In this document: piece by piece, positions 1 through 5,326 of the stretch
Layout of the letters: every line of letters starts with the position of its first letter
Position numbering within the stretch: the stretch's first letter is position 1
NCBI GenBank assembly: GCA_019634245.1
Contig: JAHQVR010000263.1
Location: 1-5,326, forward strand
DNA from: Gammaproteobacteria bacterium
Lineage (GTDB): Bacteria; Pseudomonadota; Gammaproteobacteria; Granulosicoccales; Granulosicoccaceae
Length of the DNA stretch: 5,326 nucleotides
Reading direction: 5' to 3'
Notes under the pieces: model-generated
What the model saw: only the letters and a program-made list of their open reading frames with translations
Databases searched by the model: none
What the model was told of the DNA's origin: nothing
Position numbers and translations under genes: made by a program

Positions 1-638
1 AGGGGTACTTTGATGAAATAACGCTGGACGAGCGACTTGATCGCACAGCGAAACTCGATTTTGTCACCACTGAGCATGAACCACTTTTTGATGCTGCAGA
101 CGTTATGCGCCTTGGAAAAGACCTGTTTTGCCAGCACGGTTTAACCACTAACCGCCGTGGCATGGAATGGTTACAGCGTCACTTTCCCGATCATCGTGTG
201 CACGCGGTTAATTTTCCTGGCGACCCTTATCCAATCCACATTGACGCGACCTTTGTACCGCTTCGACCTGGACTCATTATTAACAACCCGAATCGTCGCT
301 TGCCAGAAGCGCAGCGCAAGATATTCGAGAAGAACGACTGGGAGATTGTTGATGCGGCTCCTCCATCGCACAACAGTCCTCCGCCGTTGTGTTACTCGAG
401 TATCTGGCTATCAATGAATTGTCTTGTGCTTGATCATAAAACAGTCGTTGTGGAAGCCTCTGAGACATCACAAATGGATCAAATGGACAAGCTCGGCATG
501 AACGTTATTCCGGTGCCGTTCAGAGATGCATACCCGTTTGGTGGAGGCTTGCACTGCGCTACAGCCGATGTGCACCGAGAAGGCAACTGCGAAGATTATT
601 TTGCCAATCAGGTTGGTGGTACCTTGCTTAGGGGTTGA
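1..638 (+). CDS. Glycine amidinotransferase-family enzyme (L-arginine:X amidinotransferase), C-terminal part, 5' end outside window
   Basis: The reading frame is open from the window edge (first full codon at base 3) to the TGA at 636-638, giving 211 residues. It reads as the C-terminal half of the AGAT/StrB1/CyrA family, which moves the amidino group of arginine to an amine through a covalent cysteine intermediate in the cytoplasm. Compared from memory with human AGAT (GATM), the FDAAD motif (catalytic Asp at 90-92), HIDATF (catalytic His at 237-239) and GGGLHC (nucleophile Cys at 555-557) are all present. Asp-to-His spacing is the same as in human (49 residues), and the arginine-binding Arg in NNPNR and the SSxWLSMN segment are conserved. 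The pocket residues equal to human Asn300 and Met302 are Tyr and Ile (DPYPIHID), so the acceptor amine may not be glycine. An internal ATG at 105 is not the start, because conserved family sequence including the catalytic Asp lies upstream of it. Roughly 170 N-terminal residues should lie outside the window. It probably forms an operon with the gene at 640. Confidence 0.93.
   Translation, partial: GYFDEITLDERLDRTAKLDFVTTEHEPLFDAADVMRLGKDLFCQHGLTTNRRGMEWLQRHFPDHRVHAVNFPGDPYPIHIDATFVPLRPGLIINNPNRRLPEAQRKIFEKNDWEIVDAAPPSHNSPPPLCYSSIWLSMNCLVLDHKTVVVEASETSQMDQMDKLGMNVIPVPFRDAYPFGGGLHCATADVHREGNCEDYFANQVGGTLLRG
630..634 (+). promoter_or_regulatory. Ribosome binding site for the tandem NTF2-like gene
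   Basis: AGGGG lies five bases before the ATG at 640, inside the last codons of the amidinotransferase gene. It decides the start of the downstream gene in favour of 640 over the in-frame ATG at 526, which would overlap conserved amidinotransferase sequence by more than 100 bases. The placement fits translational coupling between the two genes. Confidence 0.7.
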
Positions 639-639
639 C

Positions 640-1698
640 ATGTCTGCAATTCAAGATGCCAAGCACATTGCGCTGTCGTATCAGGCGACGCTGGACTCAG
701 CCGCGACAGAGGAAATAGAGGACGTTCTGGGTGAGTATCTGGCCGATGATTGTTTGTGGCGAGGCATGCACCCCTTTTACGAACAAACCGGCGCATCTGC
801 CATAGCGAACAACTTTTGGAAGCCATTACGCACAGCATTCTCACCGCTGCAGCGTCGAAATGATGTGTTTATCGCAGGCAACAACGATGCAGGTGAGCAT
901 GGCAGTGATGAAAACGATACCGGCACAGCAGACGCAACATGGGTCTGCAGTATGGGCCACTTTTTTGGCCTGTTCGACAAACCCTTTTTAGACATTCCAG
1001 CAACTGGGAAAATGGTATTCATTCGGTATGCCGAATTTCTGTGTATATCAAACAACAAGATAATCGATAGTGCGTTTTTCTTTGACTTGATTGGCATCAT
1101 GCAACAAGCCGATCAATACCCGTTACCGCCGCAAACCGGGGCGTTCTTTATGCACCCGGGGCCACGTACTCACGATGGTTTGCTGTATGAAGAGCAATCG
1201 ACTGACAGTGGTGTAGAAACAATGGCATTGGTCAACCGAATGGTTGAAGACCTTCGTCAATTGAACATTAGCGGTGAAGATAATTGCCCGCCGGAACTAC
1301 TAGCAAAATGCTGGGCAGATGACATGATCTGGTACGGCCCCACGGGGATCGGTTCAACCTACACCATTACCCGCTACCAAAAACAACATCAGTACCCGTT
1401 CCGGGAGGGTTTAAAAGACAAAGTCTTTAATGGGCATGTGGCACGCTTTGCTGAAGGCAACTACGCCTGTTTTTTCGGCTGGGCGAATTTAACCAACTCG
1501 GCAAAAGGTGGTTTTCTCGGATTAACAGGTAATGAAACACGGGCTGATATGCGTGTAGTCGATGTGTATCGCAGAGAGGGAGACAAGCTTGCGGAGAATT
1601 GGGTCTTCATCGACTTGCCACATTATTTGTCTATGCAGGGTCTCGACATTCTCGACCGCATGAGACGATCGCTCTTACCAACAAGCAGCCAAGTTTAG
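640..1698 (+). CDS. Tandem SnoaL-like / NTF2-like domain protein (predicted ester cyclase family)
   Basis: This 352-residue protein has no signal peptide or membrane segment and is likely cytoplasmic. It carries two NTF2-like (SnoaL-type) domains. Domain 1 covers about residues 5-158 and domain 2 about 193-340, joined by a Pro/Gly-rich linker (about 160-190). The copies share the helix-end pattern ADDCLWRG (35-42) and ADDMIWYG (226-233), and the final strand pattern FFFDLIGIMQQ (146-156) and VFIDLPHYLSMQG (322-334). The IPATGK turn (119-124) before a long strand is typical of SnoaL-like polyketide cyclase/ester cyclase relatives. Domain 1 has a low-complexity acidic loop at about 81-98. Family members range from cyclases and isomerases to non-catalytic binding proteins, so the reaction cannot be named. 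The start is set by the Shine-Dalgarno at 630-634. The gene begins one base after the amidinotransferase stop, so it may process or bind the same amidino compound, which is inference. Confidence 0.85.
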   Translation: MSAIQDAKHIALSYQATLDSAATEEIEDVLGEYLADDCLWRGMHPFYEQTGASAIANNFWKPLRTAFSPLQRRNDVFIAGNNDAGEHGSDENDTGTADATWVCSMGHFFGLFDKPFLDIPATGKMVFIRYAEFLCISNNKIIDSAFFFDLIGIMQQADQYPLPPQTGAFFMHPGPRTHDGLLYEEQSTDSGVETMALVNRMVEDLRQLNISGEDNCPPELLAKCWADDMIWYGPTGIGSTYTITRYQKQHQYPFREGLKDKVFNGHVARFAEGNYACFFGWANLTNSAKGGFLGLTGNETRADMRVVDVYRREGDKLAENWVFIDLPHYLSMQGLDILDRMRRSLLPTSSQV

Positions 1699-1742
1699 CT
1701 TAGCTTCGTTTTTGGTTGGTACGAGTATTTAACCGGCTAAAC
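1693..1742. repeat. Inverted repeat spanning the convergent gene ends; weak candidate bidirectional terminator
   Basis: GTTTAGC at 1693-1699 is perfectly complementary to GCTAAAC at 1736-1742, enclosing 36 bases that hold both stop codons of the converging genes. The interior has a run of five T at 1709-1713 and a small GGTT/AACC pairing. The stem is short, the loop long and no T-run follows the stem, so this is not a canonical rho-independent terminator. The symmetry and position are what is seen; a termination role is inference. Confidence 0.2.
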
Positions 1743-4209
1743 GACGGTTTCCAAAGTCAGTTTGAATCGTCTTCTGTATAACAAATTCGGCAACAATGTT
1801 CGTTAGCTGGTCTGCGGGAACAGGTCGGCTAATGAGATAGCCCTGACACTCGATACAGCCGAATTTCAACAAAGTTGAAATATCGTGTTCGCTTTCTACT
1901 CCTTCGGCAATAACATCAAGCCCAAGCCTTGAACCCAAATCAATGATGCTGGCAACAATTGATGATTTACCTTCGTCACTGCTGAGGTTACTAACAAACG
2001 AACGGTCTATCTTGATTCTGTCAATCGCAAAGTCCTGCAACATGCTCAAGCTGGAATAGCCGGTACCAAAATCATCCAGAGCGATCATAACGCCCATGTC
2101 TTTGAGTCTGGAAATTAATGCAGCTGCCTGCCCATAGTCAGATACCAGTGCAGTCTCGGTAATCTCTATTTCCAATCTATCAGCTGAAAATCCTGTTTGA
2201 GCGAGAAGCGCATCGATATAGTCGGGCAGACTGTCATCAGCCAGCTCAGTAGGAGACAAGTTCACGGCTAATCGAACATGTTGCGGCCAGTGAGTTGCTT
2301 CCTGTATTGCCTTATTTAGAACCCAGCGACCTAATTGGGAAACGATACCTTCCTGTTCTGCAACTTCAACAATTTCTGGTGGTGACACTTGCCCTAACTC
2401 GGGGTCATTCCAGCGAAGCAAGGCCTCAAACCCCGTTAGCATCATCCGATCACAAGTAACCTGTGGTTGAAAATACAATTCAAGATGATCATTTTCCAAC
2501 GCACCAACCAGTTTCTCTACTATTTTCCTGGTTCGCTTTAGTTGAACATCTAAGGTATCTGAGAAGAAACAGATTTTTCCTCTGCCGGAATCTTTAGCCT
2601 TGTACAAGGCTAAATCGGCTCGCGATAGTAGCTCGCCTCTGTCCAGTTCAGAGCCACTCAAGGATGCGGCACCAATACTAATGCTGACCAAATTACTCCA
2701 CGTTTGATTAAGCTTACCGACAAGAATGTTACTTAGCACCGAAGTGAGAATATCCGCGGCGTTTCGATTGGTTTCTTGTTCATTGATTAATATGGCAAAC
2801 TCGTCCCCACCCAGCCTTGCACACATTTTTTCACTGCCAAGCGTTTCTCTGATGCTATCAGCAACATCACACAGCAACTGATCGCCGGCCGAGTGCCCTC
2901 TGGAATCGTTGACAAACTTGAAGTTATCCAAATCGACGTAAGCAACCGTAAGAGTGGTGTTTTGTTCTTTCGCTATTTCAATCGATTGATCGAGGATGTC
3001 ATTAAAGTAACGCCGGTTAGGCAGATTCGTTAAGCTATCGAAGTGAGCCATGCGCCACATCGCTTGTTCCGCTGTTTTACGCTCGGATACATTTCGAACT
3101 ACGGCAACGGAATCGGCTCCTGGGTGATCAAGCAGAGAGCGCTTGTAAATTTCAACAGGAATTTGTTCGCCGCTGGCATGAATGAGGTTTATCTCAGTTA
3201 TCGGCTCAATAGTACCGCTATCGAGAACCTTACCCTCAACGTCAATAGCATCAGCGCTTGTAACATCAGCGACTGAAACACCAGCCGTCTGCTCCTGCTG
3301 ATGACTCTCAAGCAACGTTTCATCCAGATTCAATAAAGAAGACACCTTTTCGTTCAGTAGCGATTCCCGAGACAAACCCAACATGCGTGACATTGGCTCG
3401 TTCAAGTCAACAACGGTGTTGTTTTTGAATATCAATATGCCTTCTAGACTGGCGTCTACCAGATTTCTCATTCGAGCTGCTTCCCGACGCTCCTTGTCGC
3501 TGAGTTCCTGCTTTAACCCGCTTAACTGTTCTCGCAGAGTTGCGTGCAAATAATTCAATCGAGTGACAACAGCACCCATCTCATCACGACTGCTCCATCG
3601 AATCTCTGGCACAACCGACTGAGTGCTGATCGCTTTGGTAATACGCTTAAGTGGTATGCCGACAAGGAGCTGCACGATAACTACCGACACGACAAAAACC
3701 GCCAGAAATACCATAAGCATGAATACGACGATGCCTTTCAGACGCTCGTTACGAGACTCATCGATATACTCAGTGGTTGCAAACGTTGATAGTGTTCCAA
3801 CGGTAATAAAGTTATCATCGTCATCAATATCTTTGATATCAATACTGTGAACCAGCGATGTAGCTTCTTCCCCAACATCAAAAGTAGTCGCGCCACTGGC
3901 AAATTCCAGACGTGCAGACACTATCAGCGGATTGGCCGTAATCGAGCCAAGAACCAAATAGATGTTATCTTCAGCGTTCTCCTCAATGAGCTCAGCCATA
4001 TACATTCCGCTGGCTTCAGTGAATTTAGTTTGTTGTTCCAGGACTTTTGCTAACTCTAGTTGGTAAAGTTCGCGATCGATGAAATAGACAAGCACCAGTT
4101 GCAATAACAATACAGATACGCTAATTGCGACGATTATCTTTAACGCAATAACGCTGAAAAACGATTTAGCATCGCCTTCTTTTTCTGAATTATCGTCGAC
4201 TCGACTCAT
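1729..4209 (-). CDS. Membrane-bound HAMP-PAS-GGDEF-EAL protein (dual diguanylate cyclase / c-di-GMP phosphodiesterase)
   Basis: This 826-residue inner-membrane enzyme makes and/or degrades the second messenger c-di-GMP. In order it has a short charged N-terminus, TM1 (about 18-44), a periplasmic sensor of about 110 residues with no recognised fold, TM2 (about 158-185), HAMP (about 181-235, with DEMG at 209-212), PAS (about 248-378), GGDEF (about 386-547) and EAL (about 560-808). GGDEF is intact (467-471), with metal-binding DLDNFK and ND. The inhibitory RxxD site is replaced by GSEK (458-461). EAL is intact (595-597), with Asn650, the EITE segment, Asp712-Asp713 in DDFGTGYSS, Lys733, Glu769 and Gln789, so phosphodiesterase activity is expected. 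I chose the ATG at 4209, which gives a normal charged tail before TM1. An in-frame ATG at 4254 would add 15 Cys-rich residues; neither start has a clear Shine-Dalgarno sequence. The gene converges on the plus-strand operon. The periplasmic ligand and net activity cannot be told from sequence. Confidence 0.95.
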   Translation of the reverse strand: MSRVDDNSEKEGDAKSFFSVIALKIIVAISVSVLLLQLVLVYFIDRELYQLELAKVLEQQTKFTEASGMYMAELIEENAEDNIYLVLGSITANPLIVSARLEFASGATTFDVGEEATSLVHSIDIKDIDDDDNFITVGTLSTFATTEYIDESRNERLKGIVVFMLMVFLAVFVVSVVIVQLLVGIPLKRITKAISTQSVVPEIRWSSRDEMGAVVTRLNYLHATLREQLSGLKQELSDKERREAARMRNLVDASLEGILIFKNNTVVDLNEPMSRMLGLSRESLLNEKVSSLLNLDETLLESHQQEQTAGVSVADVTSADAIDVEGKVLDSGTIEPITEINLIHASGEQIPVEIYKRSLLDHPGADSVAVVRNVSERKTAEQAMWRMAHFDSLTNLPNRRYFNDILDQSIEIAKEQNTTLTVAYVDLDNFKFVNDSRGHSAGDQLLCDVADSIRETLGSEKMCARLGGDEFAILINEQETNRNAADILTSVLSNILVGKLNQTWSNLVSISIGAASLSGSELDRGELLSRADLALYKAKDSGRGKICFFSDTLDVQLKRTRKIVEKLVGALENDHLELYFQPQVTCDRMMLTGFEALLRWNDPELGQVSPPEIVEVAEQEGIVSQLGRWVLNKAIQEATHWPQHVRLAVNLSPTELADDSLPDYIDALLAQTGFSADRLEIEITETALVSDYGQAAALISRLKDMGVMIALDDFGTGYSSLSMLQDFAIDRIKIDRSFVSNLSSDEGKSSIVASIIDLGSRLGLDVIAEGVESEHDISTLLKFGCIECQGYLISRPVPADQLTNIVAEFVIQKTIQTDFGNRRLAG

Positions 4210-4325
4210 GTGAATTTCATAGTCACAGTAAAATGAACACGCAAAACACCACATAATCCAAAAGCAGCAGAGTGTTCTGTGTTAACCATGCTAATAAGAT
4301 GTCCTAAGATCGAATGCCCATATAA
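4210..4325 (-). other. Intergenic region upstream of the c-di-GMP enzyme gene
   Basis: This is 116 bases between the YHS-protein stop and the chosen start of the c-di-GMP enzyme, both on the minus strand. It is long enough to hold an independent promoter. I find no strong stem-loop with a T-run and no convincing -35/-10 pair at a useful distance. No Shine-Dalgarno is visible before either candidate start (4209 or 4254). Confidence 0.4.
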
Positions 4326-4805
4326 CTATTCCGCGGAAGCACTGAGCTTGTTCCATGCCCGCTTGCTTTTCTTGATATTACGTTTTAGTCGTCGATTGAA
4401 ACGCCGTTTAGTGCCACTGTCGAGCTGGAGGTATAAAGCGCCATCGATAATGTCGTATTGCAGCGGGTCGACCTCGGAAATCATTCCGAAAACCATACCG
4501 TAGGCACAATAGCCGTTGTAGGCTGGCATATACTTGTCTGGCTCGAGAAGAAAGTCGTTAAGGTTCTCCTGGGTTGCAAACCACAGATTATGTGAGTTAT
4601 GTCGAGCGGAGAAATCCGGCCTGCCTTCTAAGGGACCAGTATCACGAAAATACGACACAACATCGTAACCACTAATAAAGGGTTCCGTTTCGTTAGCTGT
4701 TGCACCAAACGCTGAGCAAATCAATAGAAGCCAAGCAGCAATGAAACGATAAATGAGACTTGTAGCCGATTTTTTTTGAACAAACGATTGCGTTATCGCG
4801 CTCAT
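4326..4805 (-). CDS. Secreted YHS-domain family protein
   Basis: This 159-residue protein begins with a Sec signal peptide: a Lys/Arg-containing n-region (to about residue 20), a hydrophobic core FIAAWLLLIC, and a likely cleavage after Ala37 (GATA|NE), leaving about 122 residues in the periplasm. The mature part matches the YHS-like family: SGYDVVSYF (45-53), a GxPDFSARH strand, LWFATQENLNDFLLEPDKYMP (74-94) and the hallmark NGYCAYG (97-103). The C-terminal tail is strongly basic and ends with the family's usual Trp-containing motif. Relatives are small periplasmic proteins of unsettled role; some YHS proteins are linked to metal binding, but no metal ligand set is evident here apart from Cys100. 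The start at 4805 has a good Shine-Dalgarno. It lies between the upstream GFA-family gene and the downstream c-di-GMP enzyme, all on the same strand. Cys30 is not in a proper lipobox, so it is not called a lipoprotein. Confidence 0.88.
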   Translation of the reverse strand: MSAITQSFVQKKSATSLIYRFIAAWLLLICSAFGATANETEPFISGYDVVSYFRDTGPLEGRPDFSARHNSHNLWFATQENLNDFLLEPDKYMPAYNGYCAYGMVFGMISEVDPLQYDIIDGALYLQLDSGTKRRFNRRLKRNIKKSKRAWNKLSASAE

Positions 4806-4969
4806 TTTGAATACCTCTTACCGCAATTCGTTGTTACAATCGGCAGTTCCCCGTTTGGTGTTTAATTTGTAATTGAAATTGCCACGCAGATTAGAAAGTT
4901 ATCTCGTCACAATGTAACGTACACAAACGAACAGTTTTTACACCTGACGACCCAATAATCAGCCCCTGC
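4806..4969 (-). other. Intergenic region between the GFA-family and YHS-domain genes
   Basis: These 164 bases lie between two minus-strand genes and likely hold the promoter of the YHS gene. The part at 4861-4880 is AT-rich and contains AATTT (4864-4868) and AAATT (4876-4880) as an inverted pair with a 7-base gap, about 60-75 bases before the start codon. This could be an upstream promoter element or operator half-sites, but short AT-rich symmetry is common by chance. A small imperfect hairpin at 4905-4919 lacks a T-run. No sigma70 promoter could be assigned with confidence. Confidence 0.35.
4814..4819 (-). promoter_or_regulatory. Ribosome binding site for the YHS-domain gene
   Basis: On the minus strand AAGAGG sits eight bases before the ATG at 4805. 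It supports that start, which also gives a complete signal peptide. Confidence 0.65.
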
Positions 4970-5326
4970 TTATGAGGAATGAAGCTCGTCCGCGCTACTG
5001 TGATGCTTTGGAAGATCGTCTTCCAGGCGTAACCATGGCAAGCGTTCACCATAGTGAAAATGCTGCTTGGGTGTGAATGATGTAGGGTCGACAAGGCTTG
5101 CCGCATAAAAGTGAATTTCATTAGGCCAGCGAGTGGATGCATAGGCCAGTGGGGTACCACATGTTTTACAAAAATAACGGGTAGCATGACCTGAATGCGC
5201 ATACTCCCCAGGCGTTACGCCAGACCAGCTCCATGAACCGTTAGGTACACCAAAGAATGCCGTTACGGGAGAAGCACAGTTTCGACGACAGCTATCGCAA
5301 TGACAGTACCCAGACCAATTGACCGA
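4970..5326 (-). CDS. GFA-family (CENP-V/glutathione-dependent formaldehyde-activating-like) zinc protein, N-terminus outside window
   Basis: This minus-strand frame is open from the right window edge to the TAA at 4970-4972 and gives 118 residues. It shows the GFA fold's zinc-binding pattern: YCHCDSCRRNCASPV (in-window residues 7-21, Cys8, Cys10, Cys13) and RYFCKTCGTPL (50-60, Cys53, Cys56). These are the central CHCxxCR and later FCxxCG motifs of the family. The N-terminal GxCxCGxxx segment, which supplies further cysteines, would lie beyond the window, so roughly 20-40 residues are missing. A conserved EIHFYAASLVDPTSF stretch follows (70-84), then the usual HFHYGERLPWL end. The founder Gfa was described as joining formaldehyde to glutathione, but most bacterial members have no proven substrate, so only the family is assigned. 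The 164-base gap to the next gene leaves co-transcription uncertain. Confidence 0.92.
   Translation of the reverse strand, partial: SVNWSGYCHCDSCRRNCASPVTAFFGVPNGSWSWSGVTPGEYAHSGHATRYFCKTCGTPLAYASTRWPNEIHFYAASLVDPTSFTPKQHFHYGERLPWLRLEDDLPKHHSSADELHSS

Noticed and set aside
105..107. ATG as start of the amidinotransferase
   Set aside because: The frame is open to the window edge and the conserved EPLFDAAD segment with the catalytic Asp lies upstream.
526..639. Upstream in-frame extension of the tandem NTF2-like gene from the ATG at 526
   Set aside because: It would overlap the conserved catalytic-Cys region of the amidinotransferase, and the ATG at 640 has a proper ribosome site.
777..1100. 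Minus-strand open frame opposite the tandem NTF2-like gene
   Set aside because: It is antisense to a strongly supported coding region and has no recognisable domain or ribosome site.
3043..4053. Several short plus-strand open frames opposite the c-di-GMP enzyme gene
   Set aside because: They are shadows of the well-supported gene on the other strand.
4216..4244. Minus-strand TTGCGT, 17-base spacer, TATGAA as a sigma70 promoter for the c-di-GMP gene
   Set aside because: The elements match consensus only partly, and the transcript would start at or next to the start codon, leaving no leader.
4846..4850. GGAAC on the minus strand as an ECF/sigma-E type -35 element before the YHS gene
   Set aside because: No matching -10 element is found at the expected spacing.
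4905..4919. Small hairpin downstream of the GFA-family gene as a terminator
   Set aside because: It has a short stem with one G-T pair, a 3-base loop and no following T-run.
4891..5202. Minus-strand open frame of about 103 codons
   Set aside because: It lies in a different frame of the same strand over the GFA-family gene, which has clear zinc motifs; it extends into intergenic DNA and has no recognisable domain.

Overview
The window looks like chromosomal DNA from a Gram-negative bacterium, most plausibly a marine or free-living gammaproteobacterium. The reasons are moderate base composition, dense gene packing, a two-pass inner-membrane sensor with HAMP-PAS-GGDEF-EAL architecture, and a Sec-exported periplasmic protein. 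The taxonomic guess is an inference from gene content only. I see no mobile element, CRISPR array, tRNA or rRNA.

Left arm, plus strand, 1-1698: the C-terminal half of a glycine-amidinotransferase-type enzyme (arginine amidino group transfer; catalytic Asp, His and Cys all visible) is followed after one base by a 352-residue protein made of two tandem SnoaL/NTF2-like domains. The spacing and a Shine-Dalgarno sequence inside the end of the first gene point to one operon, possibly translationally coupled. The amidinotransferase keeps its catalytic and arginine-binding residues. It differs from human AGAT at the two substrate-pocket positions next to the catalytic His, so the acceptor may not be glycine. 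This two-gene unit is the most interesting part of the window.

Middle, minus strand, 1729-4209: a large membrane-anchored c-di-GMP enzyme converges on the left operon with only 30 bases between stop codons. Both the GGDEF and EAL motifs are intact, and the usual RxxD inhibitory site is missing.

Right arm, minus strand, 4326-5326: a secreted YHS-domain protein lies downstream of a GFA/CENP-V-fold zinc protein that runs off the right edge of the window. These two and the c-di-GMP enzyme are on the same strand, but gaps of over 100 bases between them make a single tight operon uncertain.

Non-coding stretches are 1699-1728, 4210-4325 and 4806-4969, all under 300 bases. No convincing rho-independent terminator or sigma70 promoter was found in them. 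No clear new system is proven here; the best candidate for undescribed biology is the amidinotransferase plus tandem NTF2-like protein pair.
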